Assembly (NCBI GenBank): GCA_913057825.1
Contig: CAJXOW010000017.1
Span: 1-57,836, forward strand
Length of the DNA: 57,836 bases
DNA from: an uncultured Balneolaceae bacterium
Lineage (GTDB): Bacteria; Bacteroidota; Rhodothermia; Balneolales; Balneolaceae
Direction: 5' to 3'
Made by a program: the position numbers and the translations under genes. This document shows positions 17,181-26,845 of this stretch, one piece after another. The first letter of the stretch is position 1, and each line of letters opens with the position of its first letter. A model generated the notes under the pieces. It was not told the DNA's origin. It saw nothing but the letters and a program-made list of their open reading frames with translations, and made no database searches.

Positions 17181-20100
17181 TTATTTAATGACTGCAAATT
17201 TGCCGGTTGTTTCTCCCACGCCAGGGGCTTTGATATGGTAAATATAGACTCCGTATGAAATCTCCAGGTTATCCTTGGTCAGCATATCCCATACATAGGT
17301 ACCACCGTAGGTACCTCCCATGAGCCTCGGATCGTTCTTTTCGATCTCAATTTCCCGAACCAGGGCTCCTGACACCGTAAATATGCGCAACGTAGAGGGT
17401 ACAGGAATATGGGTAAAGTGCAATTCACGCTGTTGCTGGGGGTTGTTAGTGGTTTTTGCCGGTTCATAGGGATTTGAGACCACATACGGATTGGGAACTA
17501 CTTTGATATTATCCAGCTCTTCGTTGGCTTGTTGATTATCGACCCGCGGCGTATTCTTCTCTTCCATCTGGAATCTGAATTCATCCCTGGAAGAGAAGGG
17601 TTTGGTGGTACGCAACTTAAGGGTGTCGCCCGGCTGCGGGTTAACCGTAGTCACATCGCCTCCCTCCACCTGCGGAGCCAGCTGCAAGCGATATGTCGTG
17701 GTATCCGGAGTGCCCTGGAACTCCTCCACAAAAATTACGACATCCGTCTTGCGACCCGTAAGGCCTGCAGATGCGGAAAGTTCTCCTTCCGGACCACTGC
17801 CGCTGGGCTCGGCGTAGGCGTATTTGATCTCTTTGTCTTCAAGCGTATTGTAGATGCGGAAGTTGGTTGGTTTTGAGGGCAGCGTAAATTCCTGACCCTG
17901 CTCATTTACGGTATACTCCGTCGACTGACCAAATCCAACTTCATCACCGATCACGACTTCATAATCCGCCAGTTTTTCGTTGTTGAAAACCGCAAAATCG
18001 TAGGGATGCGGAGGTGTGTCATGGGTATACACCCACTTACTCAACTCATCATTAACACTTAATTCGGTTACATTTTGAACGGTCAGTTGGAATCCGTCGA
18101 TCACCGGTATGCTTTCTCCATTGAAATCTTTGGATCGATCTATGAGGGTATCTTCTCTCCCATCGGTGATATTCAGCAAGCTGAAGTTTTTGGTTCGGAC
18201 CATGTCTGAATCGGTTTGCCGGTCAGTAACAATGGTATCCTCAAACACCACTGAATAGCGATTGCCCGCAACTATTTCGGCCGGATCCACGACATCCGCC
18301 GTAACACTTCCGCCCGGCGAGCCACTTATCAACGTAGCATTCGGATTTTCGGGCGTAATATATCCCGCTTGTTCGTCTGTAGCTCTGACCTGTACCACGT
18401 TTTGACCGAAGATGAATGAACCATCCGGTTGCAGACTTATGGATATAGGGGATTCGGAGGGGGCAATTCCGGCTATTTCCAGGCCATAGTCAAACGCGGT
18501 AACCGCGTAGAAGTATCGTTTACCATTGGTGACGGTCGAATCAACAAATTTATGCTGCAGGCCGGTATCATCACCCATATTGAACTTCACTCCGTTTACA
18601 GGGATCGGGTGAAGTCCGCTGATGCCGTCATCCAAGTCAAAAATTTGCATCGGACGATTAAACTGGGGATTTCCAAAGGCATCGGTTATCGATTTGACAT
18701 CCTGGAAGGCAGGATCGGTAGCCCGATATATTCTATATCCCTCAAAATCTTGTCCATTCCCGGTTATACGATTTATATAACGGTCAAATGATTGTTCCGA
18801 TCTGTCATCCCAGTAAAGCGTTACTTTACCGTCGCTGGCAACCGCTCGAACACGAGGGGGTAGCGGTGCTGTGGCAAATTGATAATCTGCTTCGTAGGCT
18901 TTAGTAGCCTGTGTAAGATTATCGTTTACCGACCTTCGATCATCGGCCCGGGTTCCATTGGTCTGCGCTCCGGTTACCGCCACAGCAAATCGTTCGCTGG
19001 AACCACGCTCAAGCGGAAACACACCGGAGGATACAAAAATATCGGAATCCTGTCCCTGCTCGCCCTGCGTGTCGAAGGTTCCCGGGGTGAGATACGTATT
19101 CCAGTTGGTAGCATCCTGATCTACGTTTAACACACCGGCGCCAAAAATGGTTACGTTGGTGACCCCGAGCAAGTCAGTTTCACTAACGTCCGTCTTGTCG
19201 ATATTGGGTTCGCCCGGGAATGGAGTGCCGGCACCCGACGTCGGCTTGCCATCTCCCTGTCCCCGACTAGGCGTATCAGGATCTCCTTCCACCCCGACAT
19301 CATCTTTCTGCTCGGTCCAATCCTGGTCGTTATCGAAATAGTCATCCCGATCTTCATCCACCATGGGAGCACTGGTGTATTTGTTTTGGAATCTTCCATT
19401 ATGAAACTCCATAACCAACTCCCGGAAGTCTTCATCTTCCTGCATTCTTTCTCGCACATCCTGATTGGAAACAATCATTCCCGGTTGAAGCGTATCACCG
19501 ACATCAAAATAGAGATAGTTAATATGCCGTACCGCCCGCGTAATGGCCTGATTATTGACAAAAGTACTTTTGTTCAGGTGATTGGGACGGTTCTCATCAA
19601 TAAGCCCGTCCAAGTCGTTATCGAGCAGGTCGGTATGAACTCCAAAATTGGGATCAGATTGCGGCAGGATATCCTCACGAATGCTAAATCCATTGGCCGG
19701 CAGCGTAATCGTTCTACCCTGGCTGCGTACTTCTCCACCGCCTTCGGGATAGCGCGTTACGATGCGGTTATTATTTTCAGCTATCAACACAATTTTGTCG
19801 CCGGGTCCCATAGATCGAGTCTCGAAGTCCGATTGTTGAAACAGAGGTACGACCGAATCCCGCAACGTTGTGCTCGTATGGAAACCGCCGGCGCTGACCG
19901 TTAAATCAGTGTACAGGTTCTCGTTATCAGAATTATAAAACTGGCTATTGGTCGGATCGTATTCATCGGAATCGCCGTCGTTGTCAATACCATCGGTGGC
20001 GTTACCCGGCGTCTCAAGAAACTTAATACCCATTTCGCCCACTTTTCCTCCGTCAAACTCTTCCGGAGCCGGGTCGCGGGTCAGGTCGGTCAAATAGGCA

Positions 20101-20951
20101 ATCGACCTGAGGTTATCAAACTGGGGTTGATCATCACTCGCCGTACCGGCCACAAAATCAGCGATCCATAATCCGAATGCTACCTTGTCATAGTTATAAG
20201 AAGCATCGTTTTGAACCTCAAATATATTGAAATGAGCCTGATTGATCAGGGTTTGAGACCAGGCCATCACGCGCGTGTCCAGAATCAACCCAAGTCCGCC
20301 CCGCGTCGGATCGGTACTGTCGGGCCGAAAACGCGGACTTCCGTTCAGATATCTGGTATAGAGGTCATCCCCCGCCCGGTAGAAAAACTCGACATCGGCA
20401 TTGAATTGATTTCGACCGAAAAATCCGTTCCAGTCTCCCGGCCATCCATCGCCTCCGCCTTTCTGTTTATCAGGCCAAGCAGAAGGCCATGTATTGCCAA
20501 GCGGAGAGCCGGGTCCGCGATCACTTCGGGCAATCTCGTCACTGTTGGGATTGGTATACCCATTTAAGGGATTGAAGTTCCAACTGTCGCCCGCCCGACT
20601 TGTGCGGTAGTTGGCCACATCAACAATCGGGAAAGTATCGTCCGGATTGGAGGTTGCCTGGTTTGGGACCTCTGCTCCCATCATAACGGACATGAAATAC
20701 ATGTAAACCCGTCCCGTATTCCGGGGATATTCAAATAATATTTCATCCAGGTTGTCCGAGTCGGTTCGTCCCGCATGGCCAAAATTATGATAGGTTGCCC
20801 GCAGGAGATTTCCGTTCATAATCGACTTCTTTCGTTCACTGAAATCGGAACGTTCCTCGCTCGGTTCATAATCCTCCCCATTATTCTGGGCCCAACCCGT
20901 GGAGAGACCGAGTATGAAGATCAAGACAAGTGTTAAAATTGATCGCTGCAT
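17181..20951 (-). CDS. Large T9SS-sorted surface protein with Asp-rich repeats and a fibronectin-like domain
   Basis: A 1256-residue protein with a signal peptide (1-21). The N-terminal 600 residues are of unknown fold and contain at least three Asp-rich segments (GIDNDGDSDEYD, LLDNDLDGLIDE, VDEDRDDYFDND) that resemble calcium-binding thrombospondin type 3 loops. A fibronectin type III-like stretch follows near 740-800 (PPRVRAVASDGKVTLYWDD, then YRIYRA). The C terminus (from VVPNPYVV) is a T9SS sorting domain of the PNPY type ending KFAVIK. The gene follows the TonB receptor by 22 bp. Its position is where a SusD lipoprotein would normally be encoded, so it may serve as the surface partner of the receptor. 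No enzyme motif is recognised. Confidence 0.7.
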   Translation of the reverse strand: MQRSILTLVLIFILGLSTGWAQNNGEDYEPSEERSDFSERKKSIMNGNLLRATYHNFGHAGRTDSDNLDEILFEYPRNTGRVYMYFMSVMMGAEVPNQATSNPDDTFPIVDVANYRTSRAGDSWNFNPLNGYTNPNSDEIARSDRGPGSPLGNTWPSAWPDKQKGGGDGWPGDWNGFFGRNQFNADVEFFYRAGDDLYTRYLNGSPRFRPDSTDPTRGGLGLILDTRVMAWSQTLINQAHFNIFEVQNDASYNYDKVAFGLWIADFVAGTASDDQPQFDNLRSIAYLTDLTRDPAPEEFDGGKVGEMGIKFLETPGNATDGIDNDGDSDEYDPTNSQFYNSDNENLYTDLTVSAGGFHTSTTLRDSVVPLFQQSDFETRSMGPGDKIVLIAENNNRIVTRYPEGGGEVRSQGRTITLPANGFSIREDILPQSDPNFGVHTDLLDNDLDGLIDENRPNHLNKSTFVNNQAITRAVRHINYLYFDVGDTLQPGMIVSNQDVRERMQEDEDFRELVMEFHNGRFQNKYTSAPMVDEDRDDYFDNDQDWTEQKDDVGVEGDPDTPSRGQGDGKPTSGAGTPFPGEPNIDKTDVSETDLLGVTNVTIFGAGVLNVDQDATNWNTYLTPGTFDTQGEQGQDSDIFVSSGVFPLERGSSERFAVAVTGAQTNGTRADDRRSVNDNLTQATKAYEADYQFATAPLPPRVRAVASDGKVTLYWDDRSEQSFDRYINRITGNGQDFEGYRIYRATDPAFQDVKSITDAFGNPQFNRPMQIFDLDDGISGLHPIPVNGVKFNMGDDTGLQHKFVDSTVTNGKRYFYAVTAFDYGLEIAGIAPSESPISISLQPDGSFIFGQNVVQVRATDEQAGYITPENPNATLISGSPGGSVTADVVDPAEIVAGNRYSVVFEDTIVTDRQTDSDMVRTKNFSLLNITDGREDTLIDRSKDFNGESIPVIDGFQLTVQNVTELSVNDELSKWVYTHDTPPHPYDFAVFNNEKLADYEVVIGDEVGFGQSTEYTVNEQGQEFTLPSKPTNFRIYNTLEDKEIKYAYAEPSGSGPEGELSASAGLTGRKTDVVIFVEEFQGTPDTTTYRLQLAPQVEGGDVTTVNPQPGDTLKLRTTKPFSSRDEFRFQMEEKNTPRVDNQQANEELDNIKVVPNPYVVSNPYEPAKTTNNPQQQRELHFTHIPVPSTLRIFTVSGALVREIEIEKNDPRLMGGTYGGTYVWDMLTKDNLEISYGVYIYHIKAPGVGETTGKFAVIK

Positions 20952-20973
20952 AAATTAACTATCGTTCAAAGGT

Positions 20974-23925
20974 TTAAAATGAAAATTCAACACCCAGTTG
21001 TACGCGACGCGGTTCTCCGTACCAGGCGGGACTTTCAAGGTACGACTGGTCGGCTCCGGCCGGCAGAATAAGCGGTCGATCCGGCTCCCCGGAATCACTA
21101 TACACATTCTGGATAATAGCTGAATCAAACAGATTATATATATTCATAAACAAACGCAGTTTCTGACCGGCAATCTTGAAAATCTTATAGGCATTCAAGT
21201 CCATGACGAACTGCGATGGAAGCCGCGCGGTATTCTGCAGGTTACGCGTAGAAGCCGTCGGACCATGACGAATACGGAACGGGGTTGACGGCGTGTAAGG
21301 CGTACCGGTTTTGAACTTCGCCACCGCATTCGCCCCCCAGTTATTTCCTTCATAGAAAATCGAGCTATTAACGATGTGAGCGCGATCCCAATCCAGCGGC
21401 CGAACAAACTTGGTCAAAGCCTCCGAGGATTGTCCCTGACTGATCACCTGTTGAAATTCTGCCGCTGGATCCGAATTACTTCCTTCCACGACACTATAGG
21501 TGTAGTCGAAGTTAAAGTTGATACGCTGGCTTACATACTGGTTAAAAGCAAAGGTAAAGCCTTTCGAGATGGAAAAGTCGCGATTGACCCATTTCGCGTA
21601 CCGAACCGAGGGTATATACGTCTGGTTGATCGGCCCGGAGGATACATAATTCCTTGAGTCTTTATAAAAACCGGTTATTTCTATGGCCGTACCCTCGGAT
21701 ATTTCCTGTTTATACCCCAATTCATACTGGACCGTACGTTCCGGTTTAAGATTTGGGTTGCCATAGATACCATATACCCCGCTGCTCTCCTGAAGCAGAA
21801 TTTGACTCTGGTCAAACAAATACTGGTACGTCGGCATCTGGAAGAAATAACCATACGAGAAGTGAGCCACGCCATTCTCAAGGATGGGATATGCTACGCC
21901 CAGTCGAGGACTAATTTGCCATTTGGGACTGACATCATCCCACCAAAACGCTTCTCGCTCGGCCCGGGTATATTCATTAGCGGGAACCTGCTCACTTTCA
22001 GTGATAACTCCGTCATTATTGGGATCTTTATATTTGTGCGATAATTTAAGTGGACGGGTGATATCGGGATCTTGTGGATCTGCGGGTATGCGGGTATTCG
22101 GATCAAAATAATCAAGACGTACGCCCGCATTAATAATCAGGTGTTCATACTCAATCTTATCCTGGATATAGGCACTTAAGTTATATGGACGCCGGTCATA
22201 TTTCGTATGATTTACAGTTTCGGTCGGCGGAATACCCAGCTCTATATATTTGCGTTCGGACTGAGGAATATGATCGGGCAATGTAATGGCTTCAGCTGAA
22301 TCCAGGGGTTGCAGGTTTATATTATTAAACTTGACGATATCCCCGCGGAAATTAATCCCCGCCTCAACCAGATGTCGATCCGTGACCTGGCTGGAAGCCT
22401 GCAAGTTTAGTATATACGATTCGGTAGAACGGGAGAAACGGCTATTTATCGTACCCAACTCATCAAACTGATAAGCCTGACCCGGATTTTGTCCGCCGAA
22501 TTTACTTAAATTGTCATAGTTGTAATATCGGGGATCATAAGGGTCGTCATACAAGTGAGATTCATAGCTGTTAATTTTGTAAGCCGTATTCATGCGTATA
22601 AAAGAGCGTGAGTTCGGCGAGTAGGTTGTTTTCAGGTTAATCGTTCCATTTTCATTCATATAATCCGGCAGAGCCTGTGGAACCAGTTTTTTCTGGTGAT
22701 TATAATTTCCTCCTTCTTCACGCCCGTAACTCGTAATCAAGTTAAATTTCAGTGCGGGTAACGGCTTAAACTGCAGATTTCCCTGGAAACTGTATGACTT
22801 GAATTGATTCATGTCGACCAGTGCACTGTCCCGCACTCCGCTATCGCGCAGAATAACGACTTCCTCTCCTTCTACTACCGTCGAATCCAGGGTGTACCAA
22901 GACTTGGAGGGGTCAACTCTTTCCTTGTATAGTGTTCTATACTCCGACAAACTGGTTCCCATGGCCAGCGTATCCTGGTAGGGACCGTGAGGGGAATAAG
23001 CATTGCGACCAGTCAACCATCCATCGTTCTGAAAACGACGTGCAGAAGCAAAAAACGTCAGTTTATCCTTGACAATGGGGCCGGACAGCGAGATGCTCAG
23101 ATTGTCCTGTCGAGTCGGATCAAATTCCATGGGCGCTGTTCCGATACCCTCGTACAGGGAAGATTGGTTGGTGGCCATATAGCCTCCGCCCCATGCCTCG
23201 ACACTCCCGTTAAATTGATTGCCGCCGGACTTGGTAACGATGTTGATGATACCCGACATCGCCTGGCCGTATTCCGCATTAAACGTTCCCGAAATAACCG
23301 ACAGTTCCTGGATTGCCTGATTTTCTATACGCTGACCCTGGCTGCGATTGTAATCATCGGTCACCCGAATTCCATCGACCACATAAGAAACTTCCGAGGA
23401 ACGTCCTCCCCGAATATGAATCTGTCCCTGGTCATCCACATTTACGCCCGCCTGGAGCTGGATAATATCCGAAACTTCCTGAACCGGCAATTTTTCAATT
23501 TCCTGGCTGTTTACACGGGACTCGGAGCTGGTCATATCTTTAATAACCATTTCCCGCTTCGCTTGCACCACCAATTCCTCTCCCTGCACCGTCGATGGAT
23601 TCAATGCAAAATTCCGCTCTGAAGTCAGATCCGATCGGACCCGAACTCCTTCTACAATCGTGGTCTGGTACCCGATATATCGGGCTTCGAGCGTAACGAT
23701 GCCCGGATCTACATCCAGAATCACATACTTACCTTCAGCATTGGTCGACGCCCCCTGCGTTGTACCCTGTATACGAACTGTAGCACCAATCAGGGGTTCA
23801 CCTGTTTCCGCATCAGTCACCTGGCCGGTGATTTTGCCCGATTGAGCAGCTGCCGGCCGCAGACCCAGCGAAAACATCATCAAAATCGATAAACATAATG
23901 TTGAAAATCGTAACTTCGGACTCAT
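20974..23925 (-). CDS. SusC-like TonB-dependent receptor with carboxypeptidase-regulatory N-terminal domain
   Basis: A 983-residue outer-membrane transporter. The signal peptide (1-27) is followed by a CarboxypepD_reg-like beta sandwich (GKITGQVTDAETGEPLIGA, about 30-115). A plug domain comes next (about 140-235, with IQLQAGVNV, HIRGGRSSEVSYVVDG and SGIINIVTKSG). A 22-strand barrel ends in VQLGVEFSF with the C-terminal phenylalanine typical of BAM substrates. It should import oligosaccharides using TonB energy, the glucan-related position implying maltodextrins. There is no SusD-like gene beside it. It starts 9 bp after the PPIase gene, so the two are translationally close. Family members also transport siderophores or peptides; context decides here. 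Confidence 0.9.
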   Translation of the reverse strand: MSPKLRFSTLCLSILMMFSLGLRPAAAQSGKITGQVTDAETGEPLIGATVRIQGTTQGASTNAEGKYVILDVDPGIVTLEARYIGYQTTIVEGVRVRSDLTSERNFALNPSTVQGEELVVQAKREMVIKDMTSSESRVNSQEIEKLPVQEVSDIIQLQAGVNVDDQGQIHIRGGRSSEVSYVVDGIRVTDDYNRSQGQRIENQAIQELSVISGTFNAEYGQAMSGIINIVTKSGGNQFNGSVEAWGGGYMATNQSSLYEGIGTAPMEFDPTRQDNLSISLSGPIVKDKLTFFASARRFQNDGWLTGRNAYSPHGPYQDTLAMGTSLSEYRTLYKERVDPSKSWYTLDSTVVEGEEVVILRDSGVRDSALVDMNQFKSYSFQGNLQFKPLPALKFNLITSYGREEGGNYNHQKKLVPQALPDYMNENGTINLKTTYSPNSRSFIRMNTAYKINSYESHLYDDPYDPRYYNYDNLSKFGGQNPGQAYQFDELGTINSRFSRSTESYILNLQASSQVTDRHLVEAGINFRGDIVKFNNINLQPLDSAEAITLPDHIPQSERKYIELGIPPTETVNHTKYDRRPYNLSAYIQDKIEYEHLIINAGVRLDYFDPNTRIPADPQDPDITRPLKLSHKYKDPNNDGVITESEQVPANEYTRAEREAFWWDDVSPKWQISPRLGVAYPILENGVAHFSYGYFFQMPTYQYLFDQSQILLQESSGVYGIYGNPNLKPERTVQYELGYKQEISEGTAIEITGFYKDSRNYVSSGPINQTYIPSVRYAKWVNRDFSISKGFTFAFNQYVSQRINFNFDYTYSVVEGSNSDPAAEFQQVISQGQSSEALTKFVRPLDWDRAHIVNSSIFYEGNNWGANAVAKFKTGTPYTPSTPFRIRHGPTASTRNLQNTARLPSQFVMDLNAYKIFKIAGQKLRLFMNIYNLFDSAIIQNVYSDSGEPDRPLILPAGADQSYLESPAWYGEPRRVQLGVEFSF

Positions 23926-23934
23926 AGCACACTT

Positions 23935-25716
23935 CTATATTTTAATAGTCAGGTTTTCCAGTTTCTCCAAATCTACCAGCGCGTTATGCTTTTTCTTGGT
24001 CCTCTCGATTAACTGCTGTTTTTCTTTCTCCAGCTTCTGTCGCTTTAAATTCTGCCGTACGCGCTCCCGTGCTTCTTCAAAACTAAGCGCTCTGGATTGT
24101 TTACGGGCCAGGCATTTATATACATAAAACTTGTCGGAATGATACTGATAAGGGCCCCCGATTTCACCGGGCTGCATATCTTTTACCTTGGGAGCCATCG
24201 GACCCATTTTTCGAATAGATTGATATCCCAGCTCCCCGTCCGTCATTAGATCTTCACTGTTTATTGTGTGTTCTTTGAGCACCTGTTTGAAATGCTGACC
24301 GTTTTGCAGCTTCCGAATCACACGCTCCCCTTCCGCTTTGCTGGATACTACGATGCGGGCCAAATTGATCTCAAGCGCTTCCTTATACTGGGAGCGGTTA
24401 CGCTGAAACTCCCGCTTCAGCTCTTCTTCCGTTAGTTTAATATTAGCCCGGAGCGTATCGAGAACCCGGTTATTCAAATAGTTGTAGAAGGTTTCATCAA
24501 TGGAACCTTGAACTGCAGAAGCCTCAAAGGCTTTGGTATTTTTAAACTGTTCTATAATGTAAGATCGAAAAGCCAGGCCTTTTACATACTGCTCAAAGTC
24601 AAACTCGCGGTATATGCGGGAGCGCGATTCGTCCGGTGTAAAGTATGATTCACGCAAGAAATCTTTGCCCGTAAAAGTAAACTCCGGATGACGGGATAAA
24701 TCGCGCTCTGCCAGCGACCCGATATTCAAACTTTGCTCTCCCCGTGTCAGGGACCAGAATTTTTCCTGCTGATCTGAAACTTGCTTCCAGAGCCTGGAAA
24801 GTAACTGCCGGTCCAGTTGCAGTTTCTGCGTCACCTGCCGAAGGTGACGTCGAATGGCCATCTCCTCGGCCCGATTTTGGGCAATTGATTTGAGATGATC
24901 CCGTTTACTGGCAAACTGAGACTGGGTAATGATCGGCTTGGTTTTTCGCTCCGTCAATTTGATAATGCTGTATCCCTGGGTGGTTTTTACCGGTTCGGAT
25001 ATTTCACCTATCGATAATTCAAAAGCCGCATTTTCAAAAGCCAGGTCCACGTCGTTGACCGAAAATGAACCAATATCGCCCCCGTTTTGAGCCAAATATC
25101 GATTCCGAAAGGTTTCAGCCGCCAACTGTTCAAAGCTCGCCCCGTTTTGCAACGCAGTGTAGAGCGAGTCCGCCGTTTTGCGGTCGGGCGCATATAGATG
25201 AGAAGCACGGAGGGTGGTATTGAATCTTACAAAAAGCTCCCTGATATCCTGCCCGGTCACTCTAACCGTATCCAGCACAAACTGCTCACGGTATTCCTCG
25301 GCATAAACTTTACGCTTGATCATTTCCAATCGACGTTGACCCGAGCGGTCCTGATCCCAGCCATGGCCCCGCGCATAGGTTGCTAATACATAAGGAGAGA
25401 ACTCAGCTTCTAAAATAGCCTCTTTATTTCGCTCGCTGGGGGCAAGTGATCGGCCGGAACGGTAGTAGTATTCTTTGAAAGCGCTTACGAAATGTGATTC
25501 GGATACAGCGAGATTATCTATTTTTGCCAACTCATTTTCTTTCAATTTCTGGCTGCATGACAGAAGGGATAACGACAGGAATAATGCCAAAACCCCAACA
25601 GCAACAGTACCGACATTCTTCACCCTTTCTCTGTTACCGTTGTTGTACAAGTTGTTATGGAGGACATCAAACATCGGCTTCCATTTTGTTACAAACGATT
25701 GACGATTATCCTGCAT
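23935..25716 (-). CDS. Periplasmic parvulin-type peptidyl-prolyl isomerase lipoprotein (SurA/PrsA-like)
   Basis: A 593-residue protein with two PpiC rotamase-like domains: about 168-272 (LRASHLYAPDR to GYSIIKLTERK, including GGDIGSFS) and about 455-560 (INLARIVVSS to FYVYKCLARK, including DGELGY). Helical chaperone segments lie between and after them. A lipoprotein signal (VGVLALFLSLSLLSCSQ, Cys54) lies unusually deep. A GTG codon at Val32 (position 25623), just after AGAAAGG, would give a normal-length leader, so the real start may be there. Such proteins escort outer-membrane barrels. Being first in the operon and 9 bp before a TonB receptor suggests it helps assemble that receptor or the other exported products. 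A second LacI-type operator lies inside this gene. Confidence 0.85.
   Translation of the reverse strand: MQDNRQSFVTKWKPMFDVLHNNLYNNGNRERVKNVGTVAVGVLALFLSLSLLSCSQKLKENELAKIDNLAVSESHFVSAFKEYYYRSGRSLAPSERNKEAILEAEFSPYVLATYARGHGWDQDRSGQRRLEMIKRKVYAEEYREQFVLDTVRVTGQDIRELFVRFNTTLRASHLYAPDRKTADSLYTALQNGASFEQLAAETFRNRYLAQNGGDIGSFSVNDVDLAFENAAFELSIGEISEPVKTTQGYSIIKLTERKTKPIITQSQFASKRDHLKSIAQNRAEEMAIRRHLRQVTQKLQLDRQLLSRLWKQVSDQQEKFWSLTRGEQSLNIGSLAERDLSRHPEFTFTGKDFLRESYFTPDESRSRIYREFDFEQYVKGLAFRSYIIEQFKNTKAFEASAVQGSIDETFYNYLNNRVLDTLRANIKLTEEELKREFQRNRSQYKEALEINLARIVVSSKAEGERVIRKLQNGQHFKQVLKEHTINSEDLMTDGELGYQSIRKMGPMAPKVKDMQPGEIGGPYQYHSDKFYVYKCLARKQSRALSFEEARERVRQNLKRQKLEKEKQQLIERTKKKHNALVDLEKLENLTIKI
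25476..25489. promoter_or_regulatory. Auxiliary LacI-family operator inside the PPIase coding sequence
   Basis: TGAAAGCGCTTACG matches the promoter operator at 13 of 14 positions. Centre-to-centre distance is 283 bp, about 27 helical turns, so both sites would face the same side of the DNA. It encodes part of the PPIase (VSAFKE), so coincidence is possible. Confidence 0.5.
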
Positions 25717-25751
25717 GAAACCAGCCTATTAAAACAACCAGCTTGACTATA

Positions 25752-25780
25752 ATATTAGTGAAAGCGCTTACAATTTGCAA
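25752..25780 (-). promoter_or_regulatory. Predicted promoter of the maltodextrin transport genes
   Basis: Read on the minus strand: TTGCAA, a 17-bp spacer that contains the LacI operator, then TAATAT. This leaves a leader of about 30 nt before the first PPIase ATG. It fits a general housekeeping promoter; the Bacteroidota-specific TAnnTTTG form is not seen. Confidence 0.55.
25759..25772. promoter_or_regulatory. LacI-family operator overlapping the locus promoter
   Basis: TGAAAGCGCTTACA is a near-perfect palindrome around AAGCGCTT and matches the classic LacI/CcpA-type operator consensus. It sits between the predicted -35 and -10 boxes, where bound repressor would block polymerase. The only LacI-family gene in view is in the same locus. 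Confidence 0.75.
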
Positions 25781-26845
25781 GGATAAAAATGAAATTTTCC
25801 TGTAAATTTTACTAAAAATAGGCAGAAATGCTCCACGAGCCTGTATAAAACAGACAAAAACGTCTTTAATTGTAATTATTTATAAAAAACGGATATACAG
25901 TAGTTTTTATCTATAATCAGGGAAGGGTCCTTTTCATGTTTTTCGCGAGCCCGTTCGAATCCAGTTGTCGTCTCACGGCTTTAATAGAAGGTGCTTAGTT
26001 AATTTTGTTTTCCCATACTGCACGACGTGGTATATGCTGAAAGATCTGACAAAGATGGAGATCCCTCCCGCGTTTGTGGTCTACGTCCGATCGAAACTAT
26101 TATCTGCCCCAATTCGTGATGCGACAGATTTCATCCGGACTATCCATCCAATCGCGTGTCCCAAAATGTTATACTGGGTAAGTATTACCCTTTCTACCCC
26201 AATTTTTTACTAACCGCCCCCCTATTTAAGTAGTTTGATATCTAAAATACAAAACAAGCCCCCTGTATTTACGATCCATTTCCAAAGCCATAAAACTCCA
26301 GCAGAACGTCTGAACACTTGAATAAACCGGTCTTTCAACATGTATTCCCTGCCAGAGGATCAAGAATTGATAATAAAAATAAATTAGATTGGCACATTTA
26401 TTGATGCTATACATGAAAGAATGACAACGGTCTGCAACATTCGAATTTATCGAATACAACAGCATCCCGGATGCCAGGAAGTAGAACTTATCAGAAGCTA
26501 ACATCTTTTTCAAGGCAATACGAATTGAAAACTTTTGGAATACTCCCTGAATATTGCGGGCTCAGCAATTTTTAATTACGCCATATGGTTTCAATTATAA
26601 TGGTCCTTGTTCCAGTGCCAATACAGAGGCGTACCCTCGGAAGCCTTTTCTTTTCCGATATGTACCCTAATCCGGCTGGCCCTGAACTTAAACCCATAAC
26701 GATTATGTACAAACTATCAACCACCTTCAATCCTCTATTCACATGATGGGCAAGCAATTGATATTCACCGTATTAGACGTTCGATACCGCTTCCATCAAG
26801 TCGGGATTTCGATTAATATTAACCCAAAGGCCAAGAGATAATTTA
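25781..26845. other. AT-rich gene-poor stretch
   Basis: About 1 kb in which no ORF has recognisable protein features. The longest frames (60-95 codons on either strand) look random. A small hairpin GGGTAA-GTA-TTACCC followed by TTTCT lies at 26176-26195 and could be a weak terminator. TGGCACATTTATTGAT near 26391 resembles a sigma-54 promoter but has GA instead of the required GC at -12. The stretch may hold the regulatory region of the plus-strand AAA+ gene that follows. Confidence 0.5.

Noticed and set aside
24373..24380. Third AAGCGCTT inside the PPIase gene, and another near 33.1 kb
   Set aside because: Flanks do not match the TGA...ACA operator pattern; likely chance within codons.
25945..25985. 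tRNA-like T-loop GTTCGAATCC
   Set aside because: Flanking bases do not form a T stem, and no anticodon or acceptor stem can be drawn.
26385..26410. Sigma-54 promoter TGGCACATTTATTGAT
   Set aside because: The -12 GC dinucleotide is GA, and it lies about 450 bp before the next gene.
26226..26757. Minus-strand frames of 60-95 codons in the AT-rich gap
   Set aside because: No motif, no start signal and amino acid composition typical of random AT-rich frames.
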